This document shows, one piece after another, positions 26,418 to 35,526 of a DNA stretch of 38,930 nt. The notes beneath the pieces are model-generated. The model had not been told where the DNA came from and ran no database searches. It saw only the letters and a list, made by a program, of their open reading frames with translations. Origin of the DNA: Candidatus Saccharimonadota bacterium (GTDB lineage: Bacteria > Patescibacteriota > Saccharimonadia > Saccharimonadales > UBA10212). Numbering within the stretch: position 1 is the first letter of the stretch; every line of letters starts with the position of its first letter. The translations under genes and the position numbers were made by a program. The stretch lies in NCBI GenBank assembly GCA_016187125.1, contig JACPKF010000001.1, positions 1 through 38,930 of the forward strand. Direction: 5' to 3'.

Positions 26418-26954
26418 CTATTTAACCTCAAACGGGATATCAACTACCAAAACATTATTGATGTAAGCCTTGTATTCGTAACGACCGGCAGCTACGCCCA
26501 ATGTTCCACAACCCGAGCTGGTGCCTTGCCCTGGACCCAATTCGCCTGGAAATACGGCTACAGGCACAGCGTTTTGTTTAGTCGCTACACTATATATAGT
26601 TGAGGAAAGGCTGCCCGATGGGACTTGTTTTAGGACAATCATATTTTGGCAAAGTTGGTCGGTTGAACTATTAAATGTAGTTGTATCGGTAGGGATATCA
26701 TTTGGCGGACTGATATGTTTTCCGTTGGCAAGCTTAGCCAGGCTGAATGATGAAAAGTACTGATTAAACAGTGTTTTATCTGGCTGTTCTGAGGTAGCCG
26801 CTGGAGATGGTGTAGATGAGGTAGTCGCTGTTGTTGAACTAGGCTTGCTGTTGTTTTTACCCACGAACCAAGCCCCAGCGCCTACGATGACAATAACAAC
26901 TGCAATAATCAGAAACTCCACCGCACTAAACCCCTGTTCATTCTTCTTTTTCAT
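26418..26954 (-). CDS. Prepilin-like (canonical Glu5) anchored protein
   Basis: MKKKNEQGFSAVEFLIIAVVIVIVGAGAWFVGKNNSK. Confidence 0.7.
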   Translation of the reverse strand: MKKKNEQGFSAVEFLIIAVVIVIVGAGAWFVGKNNSKPSSTTATTSSTPSPAATSEQPDKTLFNQYFSSFSLAKLANGKHISPPNDIPTDTTTFNSSTDQLCQNMIVLKQVPSGSLSSTIYSVATKQNAVPVAVFPGELGPGQGTSSGCGTLGVAAGRYEYKAYINNVLVVDIPFEVK

Positions 26955-27030
26955 AGAGCCACCCCTCTTTTATATGACATTGTCTTCATCTTAGATCAAT
27001 GTGAACTGACTTTCAAGTAGCGCTTATGCC

Positions 27031-27105
27031 TGGCTGGGGAGGAGGGATTCGAACCCCCGAATACTGGTACCAAAAACCAGTGCCTTACCACTTGGCCACT
27101 CCCCA
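27031..27105 (-). tRNA. tRNA-Gln (anticodon TTG)
   Basis: TGGGGAG...CTGGT-TTTTGGT-ACCAG...GGGGGTTCGAATCCC...CTCCCCAG-CCA; CCA is encoded. Confidence 0.95.
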
Positions 27106-27219
27106 CCGCCCAGATAACAGAATACATCAAATCGAAGAACAGAATAAAGACCAACACTGCCAAACAGGGACTAGCAACTAGCGGCAAAGCCTAAATCATA
27201 TTATAATCTGGACTCAGGT

Positions 27220-28149
27220 ATGCCAAAAACCGCAAAAGCTGCGGCAGATTACATTCTGCCGCTGAATATGAATGGGCTGTCAGGCCGAATGTTGAGATTG
27301 CCACCAAAAGGCTCCAAAAAGCGAGAGCTGCTACTAGTCTATGGTCATCATACTAGCCTGGAGCGGATGATGGGCCTAGCCGAATACCTCAACCGCTATG
27401 GCGCCATAACTATGCCCGACCTACCTGGCTTTGGCGGCATGGAGGCGTTTTATAAAATTGGCGAAAAGCCAACGCTTGACAATCTGGCGGATTATCTAGC
27501 GGCCTTTATCAAACTGCGCTACCGCAATAAACGCCTAACCATAGCCGGCTTTAGCATTGGTGTTATCATAGTTATCCGCATGCTGCAAAAATACCCTGAA
27601 CTGGTCAAAAAAGTTGATCTGGTGGTTAGCATTGTCGGCTTCGCGCACAAAGATGATTTTAGGTTTTCTAAAAAACGCTCCTTTGCTTATCGAACCATGA
27701 CTCAGATTTTTTTACACCGGTTCCCGGCTGCTATTTATAAGCATTTAATCTTGCGGCCGATATTCATTCGCTATGCCTACCGCCATATGTATAACGCCAA
27801 AGAGAAATTTCGTGGCATGAAAGCCGAAGAGCTCAAAAAAGCCATAGAGCTTGAGATTCATTTGTGGCGCTGCAATGATCCTAGAACTTATATGTTTACA
27901 GCAAACACCATGTTTAGGCTAGATATCACAGCTCAACACGTAGATCTGCCAGTCCATCACGTGTCGGTGAGAAAAGATCGATATTTTAACAATATTTTAG
28001 TAGAGCAACATATGCGGAGTATATTTTCGGACTTTTATTTACACAAAACCTCGATGCCGAGCCATATGCCTTCTATCATCGCCACAGCCGATGTGGCCGG
28101 TCCATTTGTACCGGAAAGTATTCGGCGACTCCTTCGGAAAAAGGTATAA
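27220..28149 (+). CDS. Alpha/beta hydrolase-fold protein
   Basis: LLLVYGHHTSLERMMGLAEYLNRYGAITMPDLPGFGG...LTIAGFSIGVIIVIRML. Confidence 0.8.
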   Translation: MPKTAKAAADYILPLNMNGLSGRMLRLPPKGSKKRELLLVYGHHTSLERMMGLAEYLNRYGAITMPDLPGFGGMEAFYKIGEKPTLDNLADYLAAFIKLRYRNKRLTIAGFSIGVIIVIRMLQKYPELVKKVDLVVSIVGFAHKDDFRFSKKRSFAYRTMTQIFLHRFPAAIYKHLILRPIFIRYAYRHMYNAKEKFRGMKAEELKKAIELEIHLWRCNDPRTYMFTANTMFRLDITAQHVDLPVHHVSVRKDRYFNNILVEQHMRSIFSDFYLHKTSMPSHMPSIIATADVAGPFVPESIRRLLRKKV

Positions 28150-28156
28150 TGAGCTT

Positions 28157-28267
28157 ATGAATCCCGTTAGAGTCCCTGAGGACTTACGTTTATTTAAGAT
28201 ATCTATGTTAAACACGCCAAGCTTACTTCTTATTAGACCAATATTTGTAAGGACTCTAACGGGATGA
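28157..28267 (+). promoter_or_regulatory. Leader element copy C: uORF MNPVRVPEDLRLFKISMLNTPSLLLIRPIFVRTLTG* inside a stem closing at the downstream ATG
   Basis: 37 codons; TGA (28265-28267) overlaps ATG (28264-28266); 13-bp perfect stem 28163-28175 / 28251-28263. Confidence 0.75.
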
Positions 28268-29511
28268 AAATTGGTCTGGTTTGTCCTTATAACATGTTTC
28301 AGCGTCCCGGAGGCGTTCCACATTTAATAATCCATCTGGCCGAAGGTCTACGAAAAAGAGGTCACAGTGTCAAAATCATCACTCCTAGGCCAACAACCTA
28401 TAAGGGCAAGGTGCCTGAAGACTACATCCTTTTAGGAAGTGTTAGAAATTTTGGCGGCGGCTTTGGAACAGCTGGTGCCTGGGGCAGTACCTTCAATGTC
28501 GCAGAGGTCAAAAGAACCTTAGAGGAAGAAAAATTTGATATCATAAACTTTCATGAGCCTTGGATTCCGATGATTGGTTGGCAAATCCTGAATTATTCAA
28601 AAGCCGCTCACGTTGGTACTTTTCATGCCAATTTGGCTGATAATACTGCCGGTAAATTTTGGATTAATACTTTTTACCCTATCGGCAAACCAATGATCGA
28701 AAAACTAGATATCCTTACCGCTCCGTCCAAAGTACCAACAGTTATGCTTATGGCCAAAGCCAATGAAGGCAACCAGCTGCATCAGTTTTTAATGGACAAT
28801 TTTACAATTATCCCAAACGGTGTTGATCTAAGAAAATATAGGCCTCCGAAGTCTAGGCAGCCTTTATCCGGAAAAAACACGAAAACTATAGTTTACGTTG
28901 GCAGACTTGAGAAAAGAAAGGGTGTGGAGTATTTGCTAGAGGCATTTAACCTGTTGGTTAAAGAAATGCCAAATGTTCATTTAGTAATCGCTGGTAAAGG
29001 TGGTAAGCAAAAAGAGCTGGAATACATAGTCGAAGATAACAAAACACCCAATGTCAGTTTTTCGGGTTTTATAACGGATGAGGAAAAAATCCGGCTGTTT
29101 GGGAATGCTGATCTAGTTTGTGCGCCAGCCATGTACGGAGAAAGTTTTGGAATAGTACTGGTTGAAGCGATGGCTATGGGCGCTCCAATTATTGCCGGCG
29201 CTAACCTTGGTTTTAAAAGTGTTATGAGCGGCAAGGGCCGAATCGGACTTGTTGATGCCCAGTCAGCTGATGATTTTGCCAATCGTATGGCTGTTTTTTT
29301 GAGCGTCCCGGAGATTGAAAAAATGATGCGTAACTGGGGAATTGCTACGTCCAAGCAATATGAGTACGAGCGAGTTATCAAGCAGTATGAGGCTACCTAC
29401 AAACAAGCAATCAAAATCAGTAATCAGAGGAAGATTGATAGAGCAGAAAAGAAAAATGACGGAAGGCTTAAAAAAATTGGTCGTCGGCTTTTTGTACGAC
29501 GACACGCTTGA
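28264..29511 (+). CDS. GT4-family glycosyltransferase
   Basis: MKIGLVCPYNMFQRPGGVPHLIIHLAEGLRKRGH...VYVGRLEKRKGVEYLLEA...APAMYGESFGIVLVEAMAMGAPI. Confidence 0.93.
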   Translation: MKIGLVCPYNMFQRPGGVPHLIIHLAEGLRKRGHSVKIITPRPTTYKGKVPEDYILLGSVRNFGGGFGTAGAWGSTFNVAEVKRTLEEEKFDIINFHEPWIPMIGWQILNYSKAAHVGTFHANLADNTAGKFWINTFYPIGKPMIEKLDILTAPSKVPTVMLMAKANEGNQLHQFLMDNFTIIPNGVDLRKYRPPKSRQPLSGKNTKTIVYVGRLEKRKGVEYLLEAFNLLVKEMPNVHLVIAGKGGKQKELEYIVEDNKTPNVSFSGFITDEEKIRLFGNADLVCAPAMYGESFGIVLVEAMAMGAPIIAGANLGFKSVMSGKGRIGLVDAQSADDFANRMAVFLSVPEIEKMMRNWGIATSKQYEYERVIKQYEATYKQAIKISNQRKIDRAEKKNDGRLKKIGRRLFVRRHA

Positions 29512-30613
29512 TAGCAGCGACGGCGTAGCTCAGTACGTCAAGACTATAGGGGCTTGGTTGAGCGAACAAGGTCACAGAGTTATTTATCTAGTCGGAGATA
29601 CAAAAACTAAAAATTGGGCCGGCGGCGAAGTTTATTCGTTGTCAAAAAACTTAAAGCTATCTTGGGGCGGTAATCGCCTGTCAATGCCGATACTAGCCAG
29701 AAAAAACTTAATTAGAAAAATTCTGAAGCAGAATCAATTAGACATACTACATGTACAAGTTCCGTATTCGCCTTTTATGGCTCAAAAGATTATCAATAGA
29801 ATCGACCCTTCGGTAGCAGTTGTAAGTACGTTCCATGTTTTTCCGGCAAGTTCGTTGAGTGTATTTGGTTCGAAATTGTTAAAGATAGTTTATGGTAAAA
29901 GTCTAAAACGATTCGATAGACATCTAAGTGTTAGTGCAGCGGCCCAATCCTATACCAAAGAAGTATTTAGTATTAGCTCATCAGTCATTCCCAATGTGGT
30001 AGATCTTAAAAAAATGTCGGCTGGCAAGACCACAGCTAAACCTTCTGCCCAGCAGATTGTTTTCCTGGGTCGGCTGGTCAAACGTAAAGGCGCTAAGCAA
30101 CTGCTGGAAGCTTTTTTGATCTTACACTCACGAATGCCTGAAGTCCTATTGACTATTGCTGGTGATGGTCCCAAAAGGTCTAGCCTCGAAAGATTTGTCC
30201 GCAAAAATAAACTTCGGGAATTTGTTAAGTTTCTGGGCTTTATAGATGAAAAGAGTAAAGCATCGTTACTGGTTGGTGCTGACATTGCCTGTTTCCCTTC
30301 ACTTTATGGCGAAAGTTTTGGCATAGTACTGATTGAAGCCATGGCCGCAGGCTCAGGCGCCGTTTTAGGTGGCGATAATCCGGGCTATCGAAGTGTTCTG
30401 GGCCAACAGCCAGTTCTGCTAGTAAATCCCGCCAATACAGACGAATTTGCCCGGCGACTTGAAAAGTTATTAATCAACAGAAAGCTACTTTGGCAAATAC
30501 ATAACTGGCAGGACGAACATATCAGGCAATTTGACATAGCCACAGTTGGTCCGAAACTGGTTGATATTTATAATCAGGCGATTGCCAATAAGACTCAAGG
30601 GAGGCATAATTAA
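29456..30613 (+). CDS. GT4-family glycosyltransferase
   Basis: Start MTEGLKKLVVGFLYDDTLDSSDGVAQYVKTIGAWL (inside the end of the previous GT); VFLGRLVKRKGAKQLLEA...FPSLYGESFGIVLIEAMAAG. Confidence 0.92.
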   Translation: MTEGLKKLVVGFLYDDTLDSSDGVAQYVKTIGAWLSEQGHRVIYLVGDTKTKNWAGGEVYSLSKNLKLSWGGNRLSMPILARKNLIRKILKQNQLDILHVQVPYSPFMAQKIINRIDPSVAVVSTFHVFPASSLSVFGSKLLKIVYGKSLKRFDRHLSVSAAAQSYTKEVFSISSSVIPNVVDLKKMSAGKTTAKPSAQQIVFLGRLVKRKGAKQLLEAFLILHSRMPEVLLTIAGDGPKRSSLERFVRKNKLREFVKFLGFIDEKSKASLLVGADIACFPSLYGESFGIVLIEAMAAGSGAVLGGDNPGYRSVLGQQPVLLVNPANTDEFARRLEKLLINRKLLWQIHNWQDEHIRQFDIATVGPKLVDIYNQAIANKTQGRHN

Positions 30614-30617
30614 CGGT

Positions 30618-31712
30618 ATGAACAACCGCAATATTACGGTTAGTATTAGCAATCGAACTATTCTCCGAGCAATTCTATGGGTCGTGGGAGCTATAGCCGC
30701 TTATCATTTTATCGGTCGTGTGACACATGTCTTAACTCTTATTTTTATCTCAATCTTTTTAGCTTTGGCGCTTAACCCGGTCGTGTCTTGGGCTAGTCGG
30801 CGCCTGCATGTAAAAAGTCGCGGCCGCGCCACTGCTGTCTCCTATCTTCTAGTAGTCGGATTTTTGACTGGCTTTTTCTTGTTAGTTATCCCACCGCTAA
30901 TAAGCCAAACTCGTGATTTTATTAGAGATGTGCCACAAACTGTTGAGACTTTTCAGCGTCAAGATTCCGGTTTAGCCAGAACCGCTCGCAGGTATCACGT
31001 TGATGAAAAATTGACTGAGGGCGCTCGGAATCTAACCAAGCAATATGGCAATTTTGGCACCGCTATTTTAGACACCACTAAGCGCGTAGCCGAAGCCCTG
31101 GCTTCATTTTTCGTGGTGCTTGTTTTGACCTTCATGATGCTGGTTGAAGGACCTAAATGGTTAGAATTAGGATTTGGCACTATGCCGGAAAAAGACAAGC
31201 TCCGTAGCAAACGTCTGGCGAACAGGATGTACAAAGCTGTAACCGGGTTTGTCAACGGTCAAGTGATATTGGCGGCCGTGGCTGGCCTTTTCGCTTTTAT
31301 AGCTTTGGAAATAGCATCGCATGTCATGTCCGTAAGTGTTAACGCTATGGCGCTGGCCGGCATAGTTGCTGTTTTTGGAGTAATCCCACTTTTTGGCAAT
31401 CCGATTGCTGCCGTCTTAGTGGTGCTGGTCAGCCTGTTAAATTCGATCTCTCTGGGATTGGTTATGGCGATTTATTTCGTAATTTATTTCTTTATAGAAA
31501 ATCATACCTTTCAGCCTTTACTACAGGCCAAACTTAATGAGCTGACACCACTCATGGTATTTATAGCCGCTCTTGTGGGAGTGGGGTTCGGTGGCATCCT
31601 GGGCGCTATTGTTGCCATACCGACTGCCAGCGCTATAAAAATCATACTCGAAGATTACTATGAGCGCCGTGAGCACCACAAACCAGCCATAGCCAAAGAA
31701 TCAATTAGCTAA
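30618..31712 (+). CDS. AI-2E-type transporter / PerM-family permease
   Basis: MNNRNITVSISNRTILRAILWVVGAIAAYHFIGRV...FISIFLALALNPVV...PLLQAKLNELTPLMVFIAALVG. Confidence 0.9.
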   Translation: MNNRNITVSISNRTILRAILWVVGAIAAYHFIGRVTHVLTLIFISIFLALALNPVVSWASRRLHVKSRGRATAVSYLLVVGFLTGFFLLVIPPLISQTRDFIRDVPQTVETFQRQDSGLARTARRYHVDEKLTEGARNLTKQYGNFGTAILDTTKRVAEALASFFVVLVLTFMMLVEGPKWLELGFGTMPEKDKLRSKRLANRMYKAVTGFVNGQVILAAVAGLFAFIALEIASHVMSVSVNAMALAGIVAVFGVIPLFGNPIAAVLVVLVSLLNSISLGLVMAIYFVIYFFIENHTFQPLLQAKLNELTPLMVFIAALVGVGFGGILGAIVAIPTASAIKIILEDYYERREHHKPAIAKESIS

Positions 31713-33114
31713 GATGATCTCTGTGCCAAATAGGTCCTTGCGGCGAATCGTCTATTGCTAGACCTTCGCCTGATAGCTTTTGGCGGATGATATCTGCTTC
31801 ATCCCATCGCTCTAATTTCCGGGCCTGTTCACGATCGGCAATCATTTGCTTTTGAATTTTCGTAATGTCGGTTCTACTTTTTAAGCCGAGTCCGAATATG
31901 AAGTCTAGCTTGTCTAATAACTCAGCTGTTGGACGACCTTTGATTAGGTACCGGTTTAGGACACCCAGAGCCACAGGCGTATTTAGATCATCTTGAATGG
32001 CCGATATTAGCAGTTCTAGCAGATGAGTTGTATCCTGAGCGGTAATTTCTTCTGAAACACTCGGCTGGTAAATCTGGTCCGCCCAGGCGTACATATTGGA
32101 CAAGTTTTGAGCGGCAGCCTTTAAACTATCCCAGGTGAAATTCATTTGACTTCGGTAATGCGCTTGTAAAAACAAAAGCCGCAGTGCTAAGGGCTGAAAG
32201 CCTTTTTTGGCAAGATCATTGAGAGTATAAAAATTAGCCTTTGACTTGGCCATTTTTTGGTCGTCGGCATGCAAGTGTTCGCTATGCAGCCAAAACCTAG
32301 CCAGTTTATGTCCAAAGGCCGCCTCGGTTTGAGCCATCTCGTTGACGTGGTGAGTGCCGATATTATCAACCCCACCGGTATGAATATCTATCGGATCACC
32401 TAGCGTGCTGTGAATAATGGCCGAACATTCTAAGTGCCAGCCGGGGAAGCCTTCGCCCCATGGACTCATCCAACGCATATCATGGTTTATAAATCTTCCA
32501 GTGGCAAAAAACCAAAGACCAAAATCTTGCGGGCTACGCTTGTTCTTATCTGTTATAACTTCGTGACGGACGGCTACCTCTTTGTCGGATAGCCTTTGTC
32601 TGGTAAGTTCGCCGTAACTAGGTAATTTAGCGACGTCAAAATAGATGGCTTCTTTAGTTTGATAGGCAAAATCTTTATCTAATAATATTTTGACTATAGC
32701 GATTTGGGGATCTATAAAGTCCGTTGCCCGAGCATAATTGTCGTCTTTGGAACGGTAGCCGTTGGGTGGCAATATGTTCATGGCCAGCATATCTTTTTTG
32801 AAAGCATCGGCGTAGAATTTAGCAATCTCCCAAACCGATTTACCTTCCCTGGCAGCGCCTGCTTCGAGCTTGTCCTCGCCCTCGTCACTGTCACTTACTA
32901 AATGTCCTACATCAGTAATATTCATAACATGCTTAACTTTGTAGCCGCTGGCGCTGAGCGCTCGGCGCAAGCTGTCGTCAAAGGTAAATTTACGCAAATT
33001 ACCAATATGCATGTAGTCATAGACGGTTGGTCCGCAGCTATAAAGCCTAACTTCGCCGTCGTTTATAGGTTTAAAGTCTTCCTTTTTACGCGTTAAAGTA
33101 TTATGCAGTTTCAT
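31705..33114 (-). CDS. cysS: Cysteinyl-tRNA synthetase
   Basis: LYSCGPTVYDYMHIGNLRKFTFDD...GWHLECSAI...HTGGVDNIGTHHVNEMAQ...KMAKSKANF. Confidence 0.97.
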   Translation of the reverse strand: MKLHNTLTRKKEDFKPINDGEVRLYSCGPTVYDYMHIGNLRKFTFDDSLRRALSASGYKVKHVMNITDVGHLVSDSDEGEDKLEAGAAREGKSVWEIAKFYADAFKKDMLAMNILPPNGYRSKDDNYARATDFIDPQIAIVKILLDKDFAYQTKEAIYFDVAKLPSYGELTRQRLSDKEVAVRHEVITDKNKRSPQDFGLWFFATGRFINHDMRWMSPWGEGFPGWHLECSAIIHSTLGDPIDIHTGGVDNIGTHHVNEMAQTEAAFGHKLARFWLHSEHLHADDQKMAKSKANFYTLNDLAKKGFQPLALRLLFLQAHYRSQMNFTWDSLKAAAQNLSNMYAWADQIYQPSVSEEITAQDTTHLLELLISAIQDDLNTPVALGVLNRYLIKGRPTAELLDKLDFIFGLGLKSRTDITKIQKQMIADREQARKLERWDEADIIRQKLSGEGLAIDDSPQGPIWHRDHLS

Positions 33115-33197
33115 CCCGTTAGAGCTCCGCTTGACTGCCGGCTAGTTATGCGGCAGATTTTATCAAAGATAAAATACTTAGCTCTAACGGGATTCAT
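33111..33197 (-). promoter_or_regulatory. Leader element copy B: uORF MNPVRAKYFIFDKICRITSRQSSGALTG* inside a stem closing at the downstream ATG
   Basis: 29 codons; TGA overlaps cysS ATG; start overlaps the end of the DHH gene; 12-bp perfect stem 33115-33126 / 33180-33191. Confidence 0.75.
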
Positions 33198-34209
33198 GTT
33201 TCTTCTCGATTTGGTCTAGCAGCTCAGCTGCTACTTCAATAGTTTCCGTTTTAATCTCATCATAAGTCCGACCATCAGTAATTTTAAAACCGCTGGCCAG
33301 CGAATGGCCGCCTCCTCCAAAATGCTCGGCCAATTTATCGGCCAGCGGGTAGCCAAAGTTGCAGCGGATTTTAGCAGTCACTTTGCCATCTTTGTACAGT
33401 TTGAAGGCAACCGCTACGTCGGTGCCGATAGCCAAACGCATATCATCAATAACCAGCATTGATGGATTATACCAAGGGCTGTATTTTTCAATCTCCGGCC
33501 ATGGAATACTAACCGTAGCGATACGGTTGTGGCTATGAAACTCAACCCGCTGCAGCAGACGACCTTTATAATGAATCAGTTCCGGGTCACGCTTGAGTGT
33601 CTCGCGCCTGGCACTGTCTAGTTCTGCCAGACTGATCCCGGCTTCAACTATTTCACCGATAATATGGATCGATCTGGCCGAGGTGGCCTCGCTCATTAGG
33701 CCCAAGCTATCACTCAGGATGGCGATGGCAATAAGTTTTTTGGCCTCATCGCTCATTGGCCATTTCAATTTTTGGCATAGTTCGTAAATTACTTCGCCGG
33801 TGGCGACAGCTGGCGGGCTATAAATAACACTGGCAAAACTAATAGTTGATTTGGTGCTGTGGTGGTCTAAGACAATAGATGGTTTAGCCGCTAGCCAGGC
33901 TTTGGAGCCATTTTTGTTGAGTTGCTCGAGCAGGCCGTCACTGCTGGTGTCAACGATAACAGAAGCATCGAACTGCTTGGGCAGTTCGCGCTGGACCCGA
34001 CTCCAACCGGCTAAATAGTGGAGATGAATTGGTAAATCTACCCCGCAGTAAAGAACTATATTTTTATCACGCTGGCCAAAAATTGATTCCAGGGCTAGAG
34101 CGCTCGCCAGGCTGTCCATGTCCGGATTATCGGCTTGGACTATAACAATGGTTTCAGCGCTGCTGATAATTTCTGCTATTTGCTTAATTTTGGAAGAATC
34201 AGAACTCAT
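33184..34209 (-). CDS. DHH/DHHA1 phosphoesterase (NrnA-like)
   Basis: VQADNPDMDSLASALAL...SVIVDTSSDG...VLDHHSTK...HFGGGGHSLASGFK. Confidence 0.92.
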   Translation of the reverse strand: MSSDSSKIKQIAEIISSAETIVIVQADNPDMDSLASALALESIFGQRDKNIVLYCGVDLPIHLHYLAGWSRVQRELPKQFDASVIVDTSSDGLLEQLNKNGSKAWLAAKPSIVLDHHSTKSTISFASVIYSPPAVATGEVIYELCQKLKWPMSDEAKKLIAIAILSDSLGLMSEATSARSIHIIGEIVEAGISLAELDSARRETLKRDPELIHYKGRLLQRVEFHSHNRIATVSIPWPEIEKYSPWYNPSMLVIDDMRLAIGTDVAVAFKLYKDGKVTAKIRCNFGYPLADKLAEHFGGGGHSLASGFKITDGRTYDEIKTETIEVAAELLDQIEKKHESR

Positions 34210-34362
34210 TTAACCTCTATTGTAACCCAGCGCTTGGGTCCGCGGCTATCTATTTATCATTGATAAGTTAAGACAACCCAATACCAAAGACAAAGTTAGT
34301 TACTGCCCGAGCGCCGACCAAGGAGCTGGGTAGCACCGTTCGATGCCGGTTATAAGTAGCGT

Positions 34363-34968
34363 TTACAAACTCTGTCGACCTTCTAAGGCTCTAGTCAAGG
34401 TAATTTGGTCGGCGTATTCAAGATCCACACCTACAGGCAAACCACGGGCCAGTCTGGTAACTTTGACCGGATAGTCACCGACTTGTTGCATTATTAGCAG
34501 CGCCGTACTCTCGCCTTCAATGCTGGCGTTAGTCGCTAAGATAAGTTCTTTAACTTTATCTTTAGCAACTCGTTTAACTAGCTCGGCTATATGCAGCTGT
34601 TCTGGGCTGATGCCTTCAATTGGAGAGACTAACCCTCCAAGGACATGGTAGGTTCCCTTAAAACTGTTAGTTTTTTCGAGGGCTACGATATCGAATGGAT
34701 CGGCCACGACAGCTACAATTTGTTTATCACGTTTGGGGTCGGTGTAAAGTGGACTAAATTTTTGGCCTTTGTCTATCAATGCAAAAGTTTTTGGGCAGTG
34801 GGAAACACCACTGTGTAGCTTACTAAGTGAACTGGCTATTGCCTGAGCCTTAGCCGGCTGGGTCCGCAGCAAATAATAAGCATAGCGCTCAGCCGTGCGC
34901 GGACCAACACCGGGCAATTGGCCTAAAGCCTCTATAACGCGGGCTAAGCTTTGAGGAACAACGTTCAT
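34363..34968 (-). CDS. recR: Recombination protein RecR
   Basis: 201 aa; ALGQLPGVGPRTAERYAYYLL, VLGGLVSPIEGISPEQLHI, LATNASIEGESTALLI; zinc-finger cysteines reduced. SD AGGAGG upstream. Confidence 0.93.
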   Translation of the reverse strand: MNVVPQSLARVIEALGQLPGVGPRTAERYAYYLLRTQPAKAQAIASSLSKLHSGVSHCPKTFALIDKGQKFSPLYTDPKRDKQIVAVVADPFDIVALEKTNSFKGTYHVLGGLVSPIEGISPEQLHIAELVKRVAKDKVKELILATNASIEGESTALLIMQQVGDYPVKVTRLARGLPVGVDLEYADQITLTRALEGRQSL

Positions 34969-34989
34969 AACACGCCTCCTACTCTCGGC

Positions 34990-35158
34990 TTAATTTTCAA
35001 TTTACAACGAAAAGTTGCGTGGCAACCTCGTTGCTTTACGCAATTTTCATTGAATTTACATTTCACAATTTACAAACATTAGCTGAAACCTCATTGATTA
35101 CCGGTAATTGGTTATTAATTGAGAATCGATAATTGAGCATTGTTCATTGCAATTTAGG
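34990..35158. repeat. AT-rich low-complexity intergenic repeat (CAATTT/TTCAAT family)
   Basis: ttaattttcaatttacaacg...gcaattttcattgaatttacatttcacaatttacaaa; similar tracts at 35460-35526 and 38210-38350. Confidence 0.6.
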
Positions 35159-35452
35159 CTACATGCCTAAATTGCTTAACGCGCCCATCATAGGCTGCAT
35201 TTTTTCGGCCGCAAGTTTTTGACTTTTTGAAATCGCTTCTTTGACGGCCTCTTCTATCCAATTTTCTAATTGACCGATGTCGCTAGTATCAATCATCTCC
35301 GGGTTAATACTGATTTTCTTAATTTTTTGTTCGCCGCTAATTTCAACTCGCACTGCTCCCTCGCCGGCTTCCACTACAATAATTTCTCTTTGCAGCTCCT
35401 TTTGCAGTTTACGGGCCTTCATCAGTAGCCTGGCTTGGTCAAATTTGCTCAC
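35159..35452 (-). CDS. YbaB/EbfC nucleoid-associated protein
   Basis: 97 aa; MSKFDQARLLMKARKLQKELQREIIVVEAGEGAVRVEISGEQKIKKISINPEMI. Confidence 0.9.
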   Translation of the reverse strand: MSKFDQARLLMKARKLQKELQREIIVVEAGEGAVRVEISGEQKIKKISINPEMIDTSDIGQLENWIEEAVKEAISKSQKLAAEKMQPMMGALSNLGM

Positions 35453-35526
35453 ATCAACTCCTTCCAGTCATTAAATGCTCAAACATCAATGAACAATTGT
35501 CAATGAAGTTGCATTGAACATTGGCT

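Noticed and set aside
33111-33197. Element B as a cysteine-responsive attenuator for cysS
   Set aside because: Near-identical copy A precedes a response regulator and copy C lacks Cys codons, so a Cys-specific mechanism is not supported.
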